A stretch of DNA of 64,000 nucleotides, taken from assembly GCF_904846285.1 (NCBI RefSeq), contig NZ_CAJHAD010000001.1, positions 393,324 through 457,323 on the forward strand, written 5' to 3'. Position 1 is the first letter of the stretch; every line of letters begins with the position of its first letter. Made by a program: the position numbers and the translations under genes. Of this stretch, positions 28,890-38,028 are shown piece after piece. This DNA is from Psychrobacter immobilis (GTDB lineage: Bacteria > Pseudomonadota > Gammaproteobacteria > Pseudomonadales > Moraxellaceae). The notes under the pieces are model-generated. The model ran no database searches. It saw nothing but the letters and a program-made list of their open reading frames with translations, and was not told where the DNA came from.

Positions 28890-29486
28890 CTAACAATTGT
28901 AGAAATCATCGAGGCGGCTGTCTTCTTGCCAGCGGTATTCTGTATAGTCAGCGACTTCTTTTGCGCTATCGCGACCTTGTCTATCAGCAATAAAGCCAAG
29001 CGCCATATCCATGCCAGCCGTGACACCTGAAGAAGTATAAAACTTGCCATCTACCACCCAGCGCGCCTGCTTTATCCAATCAACCTGATCTGATTGTTCG
29101 GTTACCCATTGCCAAGCACGCTTGTTTGACGTGGCTCGTTTATGGTCTAAAATGCCTGCCTTCGCCAATAAAGCACTACCCGTACAGACGCTAAGTACCC
29201 AGTCGGCGTTATCAGCGAGCGTTATCAGGGTATGCAAAAAACTACTATCATTGATGAGTGGACGTGTACCTTTACCGCCGACGACCAATAATATATCCGT
29301 TTGCTGGGCTAACTCTGCTACTGCGACAGTTTGTAAGGCAACACCATGATGGTTATGAATGATACCACCTTTCATTGACGCAAACTGAATGCGAAAATCG
29401 TTAGGTAAGCTACCAAATAGCTCAATAGGCCCAAATAAGTCCAAGGTTTCAAAGTCGTCAAATACGAGTGCGGTCAGGGTCTGCAT
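28890..29486 (-). CDS. DJ-1/PfpI-family protein
   Basis: 198 residues forming one class I glutamine amidotransferase-like domain. The nucleophile elbow is C101 in SVCTGSALL, preceded by LLVVGGKGTRPL. The N-terminal FDDFETLDLFGPIELF is typical of the group related to GlxA N-domains and isonitrile hydratase InhA, rather than DJ-1 itself. There is no HTH domain. The chemistry is unknown; a hydratase or glyoxalase-like role is possible. It lies 144 bases upstream of metK on the same strand. Confidence 0.8.
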   Translation of the reverse strand: MQTLTALVFDDFETLDLFGPIELFGSLPNDFRIQFASMKGGIIHNHHGVALQTVAVAELAQQTDILLVVGGKGTRPLINDSSFLHTLITLADNADWVLSVCTGSALLAKAGILDHKRATSNKRAWQWVTEQSDQVDWIKQARWVVDGKFYTSSGVTAGMDMALGFIADRQGRDSAKEVADYTEYRWQEDSRLDDFYNC

Positions 29487-29552
29487 TCTGCTTCCTTAAA
29501 TTAAAGTATTAAGTCGAAGTGTTTAGAAAGGAGATGTTTAAAAGTTTTTAAG

Positions 29553-29604
29553 GCTCTAAAAGTCTTTAAAGCTCTAAATATTTAAAAGCCTTTAAAGCTC
29601 TAAA
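29553..29604. repeat. GCTCTAAA repeats at the nth 3' end
   Basis: TTTAAAGCTCTAAA-like units recur with GCTCTAAA at 29553, 29571 and 29597. The last unit overlaps the final codons of nth. Confidence 0.5.
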
Positions 29605-30287
29605 AATGCCGCTTTGTCCTTAAACATACATTCTTCATAAACAGGACAAGCGCCGCATTTTGGGGTGCGAGCCTGACAAGTATAGCGCCCATGCAAAATC
29701 AAGTAATGGTGAGCATCAACGATAAAGTCATCGGGGATACGTTCGAGCAGTTTTTTCTCAACGATTAAGACGTTTTTACCTGTTGCAAGTCCCGTACGAT
29801 TGCCGACACGAAAGATATGGGTATCGACCGCCATCGTCGGCTGCCCAAAGGCGGTATTTAACACCACATTCGCCGTCTTCCGCCCGACACCCGCTAGAGA
29901 CTCTAAGTCTTTACGGTTATCAGGGACGGTGCTATCAAACTTCTCAATCAAGTCGCGGCAGGTTTTGATGACGTTTTTGGCCTTGGCATTAAATAAGCCA
30001 ATATTCTTAATATATGCTTTCAGTCCTTCTTCGCCTAATGCCAAAATGGACTCAGGCGTATTCGCCACCGGATAAAGCTGATCGGTGGCAATATTGACGC
30101 TGACATCGGTCGCCTGCGCCGATAATATGACCGCGATAAGCAGCTCAAAGTTACTGTTATAATTGAGCTCAGTTACTGGCTCATCAATCGTCGCAGCCAA
30201 CTTCTCAAAAAACGGGCGCACATCACGATTGGGCATACGCCTCGATGGCGGTGTATCGGCAGTTTTATGTTTAACAGTTTTACTCAT
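29592..30287 (-). CDS. nth: Endonuclease III (DNA glycosylase/AP lyase)
   Basis: 231 residues. It removes oxidised pyrimidines in base excision repair. The helix-hairpin-helix LAGVGRKTANVVL includes the catalytic lysine K137, the catalytic Asp is D155 in MAVDTHIFRV, and the C-terminal [4Fe-4S] ligands are C204, C211, C214 and C220. The N-terminus is about 20 residues longer than the E. coli enzyme. It lies just downstream of the rnfB-like gene on the same strand, an association known from other gammaproteobacteria. Confidence 0.96.
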   Translation of the reverse strand: MSKTVKHKTADTPPSRRMPNRDVRPFFEKLAATIDEPVTELNYNSNFELLIAVILSAQATDVSVNIATDQLYPVANTPESILALGEEGLKAYIKNIGLFNAKAKNVIKTCRDLIEKFDSTVPDNRKDLESLAGVGRKTANVVLNTAFGQPTMAVDTHIFRVGNRTGLATGKNVLIVEKKLLERIPDDFIVDAHHYLILHGRYTCQARTPKCGACPVYEECMFKDKAAFLEL

Positions 30288-30340
30288 GGCATTTTTACCA
30301 TTACTTTATTTATTGGTTATTCAGAAGCAGATATTTGCTA

Positions 30341-31192
30341 TTAAAGTTGCGCGAGTTCTGTTTGTAATCCTTCGAGTTCCAGTTGTTTACTGTCATTTGG
30401 ACGTACGCTAAGCTGCTTTTCTAACTTCTTAATTTTACTGCGTAGTTTAGCGGCGGCAATGGTGTTTTTTGCTTGTGCTTCGCTGATATTTAACGATTGA
30501 CTGGCGGCATTATTCAGTTTTGCCTCCACCATGCTGACCACAGGTTTGCTATTGCTGCTATCAGCCAGCTGCTCACTGACGCGTCTCAAATGCGTATGAT
30601 AACGTTGGCGCAAGTCATCTTGTTCAAGTATGCGCTCAGATGTTGATAGGGTACGCTCAACGGTGACTAAGTCAATGCAATCAACCGGGCAGGGCGCGAT
30701 ACATAGCTCACAACCCGTGCACAAGTCCGTAAAAATGGTATGCATGTGCTTGCCAGTCCCGACGATGGCGTCAACAGGGCAGGCAGGGATACATTTGGTA
30801 CAGCCGATACAATCATCTTCTCGAATCACCGCGCGCACTTCTACTGGACGCTGCGAGCTAGCATCTATCGGCCATTTTGACGGCGCAGCGCTAAATGCTT
30901 GTGTATCGCTGCCATCTTGATTGATAATTTGCGCAATCGCATCGGTCACCGGCTGACCGCCGGGTACACACTTATTATAGGGCTCTTTGTCGATAACGAT
31001 CGCCACCGCATACGGTAAACAGCCATCAGCATGGTCGCAAAGTCCACATTGGGTTTGCGGCAAGCAGGCGTCAATGCGCGCAATCTTTTCTTGGGTGGCG
31101 TGAGGTAAGCTCTCTACGTCCAAGCTATCGAACAAAATAGGTAGATTGGTCAGACGGATAAGATTGCTTTTTTTACTCATGGTGCTTTGCAT
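30341..31192 (-). CDS. RnfB-like iron-sulfur protein, without membrane anchor or other Rnf subunits
   Basis: 283 residues. It carries a Fe-S domain (C49, C52, C58, C75) and two [4Fe-4S] ferredoxin clusters (C128/131/134/138 and C158/161/164/168), as in RnfB/RsxB (CIGCTKCIPACPVDAIVG). Unlike RnfB it has no N-terminal transmembrane helix, and the first cluster has C-x2-C-x5-C spacing instead of the usual C-x2-C-x4-C. A ~100-residue C-terminal coiled-coil tail follows. No rnfA, C, D, G or E is adjacent; nth follows. It probably transfers electrons in the cytoplasm; partners are unknown. Confidence 0.82.
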   Translation of the reverse strand: MQSTMSKKSNLIRLTNLPILFDSLDVESLPHATQEKIARIDACLPQTQCGLCDHADGCLPYAVAIVIDKEPYNKCVPGGQPVTDAIAQIINQDGSDTQAFSAAPSKWPIDASSQRPVEVRAVIREDDCIGCTKCIPACPVDAIVGTGKHMHTIFTDLCTGCELCIAPCPVDCIDLVTVERTLSTSERILEQDDLRQRYHTHLRRVSEQLADSSNSKPVVSMVEAKLNNAASQSLNISEAQAKNTIAAAKLRSKIKKLEKQLSVRPNDSKQLELEGLQTELAQL

Positions 31193-31354
31193 TTAATGTA
31201 AAACCTTGATATCAGTGCTAGGTACTGACATTAGAATAAATAGGGTAATAGTAAGGAGCGCTAAATCTGTAAATGAGATAAGCGCTGCTAGATTAAGTCC
31301 GTAAACATCCATAAACAATAGCTGCATTTATAAATGCTCTCTTGCCATTATCAA

Positions 31355-32416
31355 TTAAAGTAATATGCCATGCTCAGTAGCAATTTGTGCAATCAGTGCA
31401 TAAGCAATGCTGCCTTTTGACGGTATCTTTGGCAAATCTGATAAGTCAAAGAAATCGGCATGTGACAGCTCATCTTCTTGTATGACGATGTCACCACCAG
31501 CATGCGCTGCCCGAAAGCCAAGCATTAAATTAGACGGAAACGGCCAAGGTTGACTGCTGACATAGCGAATATCTTTGAGGCTAATATTCACCTCTTCTGC
31601 CACTTCGCGTACCACAGCATGCTCTAAACTTTCACCGACTTCTACAAAACCAGCAATCAAACCATATTGTAGCGCTTGTTGAGGGGTTTTTTGCTGCCCA
31701 TAACGGTGATGGTGTGCCAATAATATCTGCATTTCACCCGTTTGCGGATTGGGTCGAGTAATGGCGGTAATGATACATGGCTGCACGCGCGGATACTGGC
31801 GTAAGCGGCAAACTTGGCAAACCATCGCGCGCTCACCACGTGAGGCATGCATCACTGGAGCGGCGCAGCGACTACAAAACTGCGTATCTGCTTGCCAACG
31901 TAACAGCTGTATGGCTTGACTAAGTTGGTCAGATAACGCGAATGGCAGTTGCGTGATAAGCAGGCGATAAGCAATAAAAGCGCACTCGTCATTATCTAGA
32001 GTGTTTCTTTCTTCGCTATTAGTTGTTAAACCTCTATTATTTAGAACATTGCTTTCTAAATTACTATTTTCTGAATCGTCGCTTTCTAAAACAATAGGCA
32101 AATCAATATGATGAGCTATGGCATAGTCATAAGTAATCGCTATGGTGGCTTGTGCCGTAAAAGTATTGTCAGTCTCGGTTTTAAAATCGTTCAAACTATC
32201 TTCAACTTGACCGCTATCATCGCTAACTAACCAATGATTAGGGGCTAAGCTTTCAAATAGTGTGACTCGTCCAACTTGATAGGCTGGCTGAATGTCATGA
32301 GTGTTTAACGCTGTATCATTAACCGACTTTGGTAACTGAATCTCCACAGGCCACCAGCCATTAGGCGTTTGACGACATAAAACCGTCTCGTCACGAAGTA
32401 TAAAGGCATGGGTCAT
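31355..32416 (-). CDS. nudC: NAD(H) pyrophosphatase / RNA deNADding enzyme NudC
   Basis: 353 residues from the ATG at 32416; a TTG 15 bases upstream is an alternative. NudC cleaves NAD(H) and removes NAD caps from RNA. The zinc ribbon is CSRC...CQVC, then the Nudix box beginning GFVEVGESLEHAVVREV, then the NudC-specific SQPWPFPS. The protein is longer than E. coli NudC (257 residues), partly because residues ~108-143 are a low-complexity insert encoded by a 15-bp DNA repeat. It is followed upstream by the fimL-like gene, the same pairing as in Pseudomonas aeruginosa. Confidence 0.94.
   Translation of the reverse strand: MTHAFILRDETVLCRQTPNGWWPVEIQLPKSVNDTALNTHDIQPAYQVGRVTLFESLAPNHWLVSDDSGQVEDSLNDFKTETDNTFTAQATIAITYDYAIAHHIDLPIVLESDDSENSNLESNVLNNRGLTTNSEERNTLDNDECAFIAYRLLITQLPFALSDQLSQAIQLLRWQADTQFCSRCAAPVMHASRGERAMVCQVCRLRQYPRVQPCIITAITRPNPQTGEMQILLAHHHRYGQQKTPQQALQYGLIAGFVEVGESLEHAVVREVAEEVNISLKDIRYVSSQPWPFPSNLMLGFRAAHAGGDIVIQEDELSHADFFDLSDLPKIPSKGSIAYALIAQIATEHGILL
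31990..32094. repeat. 15-bp-period minisatellite inside nudC
   Basis: About seven 15-bp units; the best are TGCTTTCTAAATTAC, TATTTTCTGAATCGT and CGCTTTCTAAAACAA. Being a multiple of 3 they stay in frame and, on the coding strand, give pentapeptides of the type VLESD, NLESN, VLNNR. The same period and core recur at 35308-35352 and 62371-62460. Confidence 0.75.
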
Positions 32417-32502
32417 AGGATAAGTTTCCAAACAATCAAAGACAGACTCATATCCGCTTGGGTAAGAGTCTGTTGAAAATAAGCAGTTAAGAAGCTAAGC
32501 AC

Positions 32503-34185
32503 TTAGGCTGCAAGCAGTTGGCTTAAGCTTTGTTGGCCGACATCTAGTGCCTGTTTATTCACAGGACGATTATTCTCAAAACCATCTAAATGATGGTCAA
32601 CGGCCATAATAACATCGGCGATATAAGCTAAAGTGCCGTCATCTATTCGTGTACCACTATCAATGCGCTGCTGCAAATAACTCGCTAATTGGCTGAGCAT
32701 ACTGGCAGGGGTTGGTAATTGTAAAAAGCGCACCGCACCTGCTACTTGGCGCAGCATCTCAGGGATATTTTGAATATTGAGGATATCACGCTCAGGCTCC
32801 GCCAAATAATCATTGATGGCTTGTTCGGCACTGGCAATGGCGGTACGGCTTTCTTGTATTAGCGTATCATACGCTGTGTTTAGCTGATGTAATGAAATAT
32901 GCGGATTATTCAAAGGCAAATAAATTGCCCCTGGCGTATGCATCTCTGCCATAGCGATAGTGGCATTTTCAGCATGCATTAATGCCAATAATAAATGGTC
33001 AAAATCTTCTGGCGTAGGTGCGCGCCATTTGCTCACTGCCTCTGCGGCAGCGTTCAGGCTTTTTGCTGCATTTGCTAAACCCAATAACTGGAACGCTGAA
33101 CGCAGTTCGATAAGCTGCTCGGTAATTTGCGAGGTTTGCATATCGACAGGATTGATGGAGTCACCGCGTGCGTAGCTATCGACATTTTCTTTAATATTAT
33201 TGATTTGTGCTTGAATAATAGTGTTTAAAGTGTCAGTTAAAGCACGGTTAGGGCCAAATAAGAAACGCGCCATTTGCTCAAGTTGCGGTGTCTCTAACTG
33301 ATTGGCAGCATATTGCTCACGCAGGATTTTGGCCTCTGCCGTATCACGCTGGCAAGCAAAGCTAACCAAGTCCGCAAAGCGCGTATCCATTACGGGCAGA
33401 TAGCTTTGGAATTGCTGCTCTAAGTAAATAAGCGTATGCTTTTGGCTTAAATTTAGCGGTAAGATACTGGCGATATCGGCAACGGCGGCGGTTGCTGCTT
33501 GCCAAAACAAACAATTAGAGTTTGCCGCTATCAAGGCGCAAGCTGCTGACATGGCATCCAATTTTTGCTGCTCATCGTCGCTCACATTACCGTCTTGATT
33601 TAATAAAGCAACCCCGAGCCCACTACGATAAGCGTAGGTCAGTAAGTCGCTGTCAAGATTAAGCTCGCTAAGGGGTTGAAAGTTGTTCTCAGGATTGGCA
33701 ATGATGACGCTGCTGCTACCAAAAGTGGAAAAATAATCGGCAGCGATAGATTCGCCTTGCCCGTGAGCATTGAGCTTATTAATGATAGGCAGTAGTAATG
33801 TTGGCTCTACCGACTCTGTCAGTAGGACAAATTCAATATAGCGATCAAGCGTCATAATGGCTTCTGATAAGTCCATAATTAGAGCAGTATCGCTATTATC
33901 CCCACTATCATACAGCTGTTGTAAACCATGCACGATTGCGTTATTCAGCGCCTCAGCACCGGCCAAAGCAATCAGCTCAAAAATACAAGACAGCTGTTTT
34001 AACACAATAATAGAGTCTAACAGTAAAGGCGCTTGGCTATTATCATCATTGAATTCGCCCAAATGAATCTCAGTGTCTTTTAAGATGACGTTAATTTCAT
34101 CGTGCAATAAATGCAGCGATGGCAAGTTAAAATCAGTCACACTCAAGGTTGGGGCAGTTAATTTCATTTGTGTAGAATGGTTCAT
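32503..34185 (-). CDS. fimL: FimL-like scaffold protein (ChpA/PilL N-terminal homologue)
   Basis: 560 residues, nearly all helical, with no signal peptide, HTH or kinase domain. Length, helical Hpt-like segments and place next to nudC match FimL of Pseudomonas aeruginosa, which resembles the N-terminus of the chemosensory kinase ChpA and supports type IV pilus/cAMP signalling at the pole. In P. aeruginosa fimL also adjoins nudC, with rnhA and dnaQ nearby, as here. The putative phosphotransfer segments lack an obvious phosphoaccepting HxxKG. The assignment leans strongly on synteny. Confidence 0.65.
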   Translation of the reverse strand: MNHSTQMKLTAPTLSVTDFNLPSLHLLHDEINVILKDTEIHLGEFNDDNSQAPLLLDSIIVLKQLSCIFELIALAGAEALNNAIVHGLQQLYDSGDNSDTALIMDLSEAIMTLDRYIEFVLLTESVEPTLLLPIINKLNAHGQGESIAADYFSTFGSSSVIIANPENNFQPLSELNLDSDLLTYAYRSGLGVALLNQDGNVSDDEQQKLDAMSAACALIAANSNCLFWQAATAAVADIASILPLNLSQKHTLIYLEQQFQSYLPVMDTRFADLVSFACQRDTAEAKILREQYAANQLETPQLEQMARFLFGPNRALTDTLNTIIQAQINNIKENVDSYARGDSINPVDMQTSQITEQLIELRSAFQLLGLANAAKSLNAAAEAVSKWRAPTPEDFDHLLLALMHAENATIAMAEMHTPGAIYLPLNNPHISLHQLNTAYDTLIQESRTAIASAEQAINDYLAEPERDILNIQNIPEMLRQVAGAVRFLQLPTPASMLSQLASYLQQRIDSGTRIDDGTLAYIADVIMAVDHHLDGFENNRPVNKQALDVGQQSLSQLLAA

Positions 34186-34360
34186 AGTTGTTTTTTCCCA
34201 TGACGTACTGATGAAAATAGCAATAATTTGGAAGATAGATTAAAAAATTATATGAGTAAGATTTCGACCTTTATTGTCATAATAAAGACTAACTGACTTA
34301 ACTACCAGCATAAGGGGTTATTTTAATAAAAAATGATTTTAATGGTAGTTTTTATAACCG

Positions 34361-35998
34361 CTACATTTTATCTTTAAGCGCAGGATAATCGTCTGCAAGG
34401 GCGGCATACCAGCTTTGATTGGCGCTCTCATTGCTGTTTGACGTCATTAATAAATTGGCCAAATCAGCAAAGCTTGCATGCGCTGTATGTCCGCCATCAG
34501 ACTGGGCGTCGTCCTCTATAGCAAGGGTCACTTGTCCGCCGGTCATTGCCAAATAAACTTCAGCCAAAATCTCTGAGTCAAGTAAAGCGCCGTGGAAAGT
34601 ACGGTCTTGCTTACCGACATCTAGGCGGCGAACAAGGGCATCTAGGGTGTTTTTCTGCCCCGGATATTGCTGCTTGGCCATAACCAGTGAATCAGTCACT
34701 TGGACGCGCTCAGCAAAGTCATGCATGCCAACTTTAGCGAACTCCATGTTTAAGAAGTTCATATCAAAGGTGGCGTTATGAGCGATGATTTCGGCACCGT
34801 CCATAAAATCATACAGCGCCTGAGCGACTTGATCGAAGGTTGGTTTATCGGTTAAAAACGCCTCAGAGATACCATGAATACGAATCACTTCTTCATCCAT
34901 ACCGCGCTGCGGGTTGATATAGACGTGGAGCTTTTCGCCAGTAAATTTACGCCCGATCATCTCTACAATACCGACTTCAATAATACGGTCACCCTTCATT
35001 GGGTCAAGACCTGTAGTCTCGGTATCCATAATAAGCTGGCGGTCAGATTCATGACGATGAATAGGTTTTGGCAGTAGCGGTATAAAATACGGATTGGCAC
35101 GGCTGGTGTCACCATCGAATGTTGGTGTATCAGTTTTTATGCGAGCTTCCGTTTTAGCTTCTACTTCAGTATCCATATTGGTATCTATATCTGACATATC
35201 GGTATTTCTCATTGTTTCGCTAGCATTATACTGATGTTGGTTTTCATATTGATGACGGTTTTCTTCGACTAACATGTTATTATTTATAGTATTGTCATAC
35301 TTATTATCATCGTCTTCTAATACGTTGTTTTCTGCTGTATGGCTTTCTAACTCGGCATCAAGCTCATCATCCATCATATCGAAGCCTAATGGATCAAATT
35401 TTAGCCAATCATCACTAGTATTTTGGGTGTTATCGGTCACTATTTGCTCTTTTTTTTTAGCAGACTCTTGTGAGTCTATTTTTGATAAATCTTCACTGCT
35501 ACAGGTCACGCCCAAATTTGCCAGCTCGTCCGCTTTTTCATTGCCCGCATGACCAGCATGACCTTTGACCCAATGCCAATCAACAGCGCGCTGTTGGCAC
35601 AGCTCATCGAGTTGCTGCCAAAGATCTTGGTTGGCGACAGGTTTTTTACTCGCCGTTTTCCAGCCCTTTTTTTTCCAGCCCTCAATCCATTCGGTAATGC
35701 CTTTTTTGACATAGCTTGAATCTGTCCAAATCTCGAGATTATGCTCGTGTGGAGTATGGGTCAGTGCTTGTATCGCGCCCATCAGCTCCATGCGATTATT
35801 GGTGGTTTCTTTATCACCACCATACAAATCCTGCGTGCGTCCATCACTAAATATCAGGTGCGCGCCCCAGCCGCCAGCACCCGGATTACCTTTACAAGCA
35901 CCGTCTGTATAAGCAACCGTCGTGTTGGGTTTCGCGGCCAACGGATTTATGGCGTTGTTGGTATTAAATGACTGCGCTGAAGTAGAAGTGTCTGACAT
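34361..35998 (-). CDS. RNase HI - DNA polymerase III epsilon subunit fusion
   Basis: 545 residues from the ATG at 35998 (MSDTSTSAQ); an upstream extension to 36136 adds 46 unrelated residues. Residues 25-165 are RNase HI with acidic residues D32, E71, D93 and D157 and [19 protein letters not shown]. Residues ~170-310 are a charged, Asn/Glu-rich linker containing repeats. Residues ~318-485 are the epsilon (DnaQ) DEDDh exonuclease: D325 and E327 in DTETTG, D412 in HNATFD, H469 and D474. Both active sites look intact, so one polypeptide would carry primer-RNA removal and proofreading. Confidence 0.93.
   Translation of the reverse strand: MSDTSTSAQSFNTNNAINPLAAKPNTTVAYTDGACKGNPGAGGWGAHLIFSDGRTQDLYGGDKETTNNRMELMGAIQALTHTPHEHNLEIWTDSSYVKKGITEWIEGWKKKGWKTASKKPVANQDLWQQLDELCQQRAVDWHWVKGHAGHAGNEKADELANLGVTCSSEDLSKIDSQESAKKKEQIVTDNTQNTSDDWLKFDPLGFDMMDDELDAELESHTAENNVLEDDDNKYDNTINNNMLVEENRHQYENQHQYNASETMRNTDMSDIDTNMDTEVEAKTEARIKTDTPTFDGDTSRANPYFIPLLPKPIHRHESDRQLIMDTETTGLDPMKGDRIIEVGIVEMIGRKFTGEKLHVYINPQRGMDEEVIRIHGISEAFLTDKPTFDQVAQALYDFMDGAEIIAHNATFDMNFLNMEFAKVGMHDFAERVQVTDSLVMAKQQYPGQKNTLDALVRRLDVGKQDRTFHGALLDSEILAEVYLAMTGGQVTLAIEDDAQSDGGHTAHASFADLANLLMTSNSNESANQSWYAALADDYPALKDKM
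35308..35352. repeat. 15-bp repeats in the rnhA-dnaQ linker
   Basis: Three units: CATCGTCTTCTAATA, CGTTGTTTTCTGCTG and TATGGCTTTCTAACT. Coding-strand product is [15 protein letters not shown]. Just beside it (35239-35275) an 18-bp duplication gives [12 protein letters not shown]. The core is that of the nudC and 62.4-kb arrays. Confidence 0.65.
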
Positions 35999-36303
35999 AA
36001 AAGCGTATTGACCTAATAAATGGTAAACGTGGAGCAGGGCGGTTTCGGTAGTGCCGTTTTTACACCAACTAGCACGGTATATTTTAGGGTTGAGTATAGC
36101 AAATCTATCCCAGCTATGGGCAGCTGCCATGCACAAAATCGTAAAAGCACAGATGATAGTAGTGATGATAATAGTAACGCGGTGGTTTTCTGTTAAAATG
36201 GCTTTGATGATAGTGCGATGGTGCAGTTTTATTGTTTTTTTAATTGTCTTTAATAGTCATGCGCTCAATATCAGCTTTTTATGTCTAAATGCAGGATAAC
36301 CCT
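35999..36303. other. Intergenic region between rnhA-dnaQ and the lipoprotein gene
   Basis: About 305 bases carry the divergent promoters of the two genes. No clear -10/-35 pair, hairpin or RNA gene could be singled out. Open reading frames here are only extensions of the flanking genes. Confidence 0.5.
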
Positions 36304-36861
36304 ATGATGTCCGTACGCCCAAACGTGTTTTATAAAAGATGGTTGCCCTTGATGGTCGCTATCATGGCAAGTAGCGCGATGTTTTTAAGTGCTTGCAATG
36401 ATAGTAATACGCAAGCTGATACTAAACAGATAGAAACGACAGCGGATTTATCCATATTTGAAGGCTGCTACACCGTCAGCCATGACGAGCCTGCACAGAT
36501 AAAAGTTAGCCAACAGGGCGGTGCGTGGGTGATGCAGATGAAAGAGCCAGCAAGTGCCAAACGTGTTTGGGATGATGCTGAGCCGTTAGAGGTTATCGAA
36601 AATAGCGAAATACCGACATATTTCTCTATCGACCCTGATAATGTCGATGCGGTCATCGGTCGTCCAGATAGAGTGCTGGTACTGGCGCATGTGAAGCCTG
36701 TCTATGCCAATATCGATCCGCTACTTGATAGTGAGTATTTGTCCTATATTTATCGCGGTGCCAATACCATTTACCATATTGAATGTGACGACGTTAATAC
36801 GGATATTTTAGCCAATCCTCACTCAAACATTGTGATTGATAATGTGAATGACAGTATTTAG
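36304..36861 (+). CDS. Putative lipoprotein, unknown function
   Basis: 185 residues from the ATG at 36304, chosen for AGGA seven bases upstream. The N-terminus RWLPLMVAIMASSAMFLSAC ends in a lipobox (LSAC). The mature part is acidic and has two further cysteines (FEGCYTVS and HIECDD). No family is recognised. It is probably exported and lipid-anchored. A small membrane protein gene follows 68 bases downstream on the same strand. Confidence 0.7.
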   Translation: MMSVRPNVFYKRWLPLMVAIMASSAMFLSACNDSNTQADTKQIETTADLSIFEGCYTVSHDEPAQIKVSQQGGAWVMQMKEPASAKRVWDDAEPLEVIENSEIPTYFSIDPDNVDAVIGRPDRVLVLAHVKPVYANIDPLLDSEYLSYIYRGANTIYHIECDDVNTDILANPHSNIVIDNVNDSI

Positions 36862-36929
36862 CTAAGCGTTATAATTGGGTATTAAATACACCTTTTTTAC
36901 AAGCAATCCTATTATTAGAGTCAGGCAAT

Positions 36930-37235
36930 ATGAATTTTTTTAGTTATGTGGTGTTAGGCGGATTTTCTTATGCGGCGGGTTGGGCGGTCAGAACCTATAT
37001 CTTAGATAAACAGCCTAAACCTGAGCAGCCTTATAATCTTAAACATCCGGCCATTTTAGCATATCTAGGCGGGTTCTTTATTATTATGCTGATTGTCTCA
37101 TGGCTCATCGGCCGCTACTTGCTTGGTCATATTGCCGTTGACTTGCCTTTTATCATTGTGAATAGCTTGGTTGCTACCTTTGTGTATTCGTTTGGTCTAA
37201 ATCCAGAAAAAGCCAACTATGAGGTTCCAGATTAA
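36930..37235 (+). CDS. Small inner-membrane protein, unknown
   Basis: 101 residues with three hydrophobic stretches: FSYVVLGGFSYAAGWAV, ILAYLGGFFIIMLIVSWLIG and LPFIIVNSLVATFVYSFG. No motif is recognised. Probably cotranscribed with the lipoprotein gene; the shared terminator follows. Confidence 0.65.
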   Translation: MNFFSYVVLGGFSYAAGWAVRTYILDKQPKPEQPYNLKHPAILAYLGGFFIIMLIVSWLIGRYLLGHIAVDLPFIIVNSLVATFVYSFGLNPEKANYEVPD

Positions 37236-37264
37236 CCTGTATAGATAAATGGCTCATGATTGAT

Positions 37265-37307
37265 AAAAAAGCCACGACTGATAACTTACTTATCGGTCGT
37301 GGCTTTT
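37265..37307. terminator. Bidirectional terminator
   Basis: The long stem AAAAGCCACGACTGATAA / TTATCGGTCGTGGCTTTT has flanking A and T runs. It serves the membrane protein gene (+) and the DUF1232 gene (-). Confidence 0.9.
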
Positions 37308-37343
37308 CAAAATACTCATTCCAAGCTTATAGTTGGCGAACGT

Positions 37344-37754
37344 TTAAGCTTTTTTCTTTAAGTTGGTAGCAGTTTTAACGGCTGATTGGCTCTTCTTCCA
37401 CGTTTGATATTTCTGCAAATCTTTTTCGATAAGTTTTAAGCAAAAAGTGAGTACTAGCGCATCGTCAATATGACCGATAAAAGGGATAAAATCCGGAATG
37501 ATATCAATCGGGTTGAGGGTATAAAGTAGACCGACGACGCCCGCTGAAATGGTCTTGTAAGGAATGTCGCGATAATTACCTTTATAGTAATCTTTAATAA
37601 GGCTCATAAATAGCATCAAATCTTTAGTGAAGCGTTCAAGGTGGCTGCTATCTTTTAGCTTTGCTTGTAATTTTTCTTCCTCATGAATGATGTACTCTAA
37701 ATCAGCATCCAAGATGTCATCTTTTTCCTGCTTATCAGTCGCTTTATCAGCCAT
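37344..37754 (-). CDS. YkvA/DUF1232 family protein
   Basis: 136 residues. The DUF1232 signature LNPIDIIPDFIPFIGHIDDA lies near residue 81 within a hydrophobic segment, following a charged helical N-terminus and ending in a Lys-rich tail. Members are small membrane-associated proteins of unknown role. It is monocistronic and convergent with the preceding gene pair. Confidence 0.85.
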   Translation of the reverse strand: MADKATDKQEKDDILDADLEYIIHEEEKLQAKLKDSSHLERFTKDLMLFMSLIKDYYKGNYRDIPYKTISAGVVGLLYTLNPIDIIPDFIPFIGHIDDALVLTFCLKLIEKDLQKYQTWKKSQSAVKTATNLKKKA

Positions 37755-38028
37755 TATTATTATCCTTATTTAAGCGCAATCGGTATCTTCATACTACAAC
37801 AAAGTCGTGGCCTGTGCCAATATTGCGTATTATTAATAGCTTGGATTGGGTAGCATTAAGTTTCTGGTGCGTACGGTAGCGAAAAAGTAAATATGGGCAA
37901 AGGTTAGGCAACTATCATCACGTGCAAAACGTCTACAATATGCTGTTGTGATATTAAGCAAGTAGATCGAAAACATAAAGATGGTTCAAAAGTATATTAA
38001 AATAAAAAAGATAAGGTAGCAGCGAGAT

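Noticed and set aside
35999..36136. 46-residue N-terminal extension of the rnhA-dnaQ gene
   Set aside because: Composition is unlike the protein, and RNase HI is complete from the ATG at 35998.
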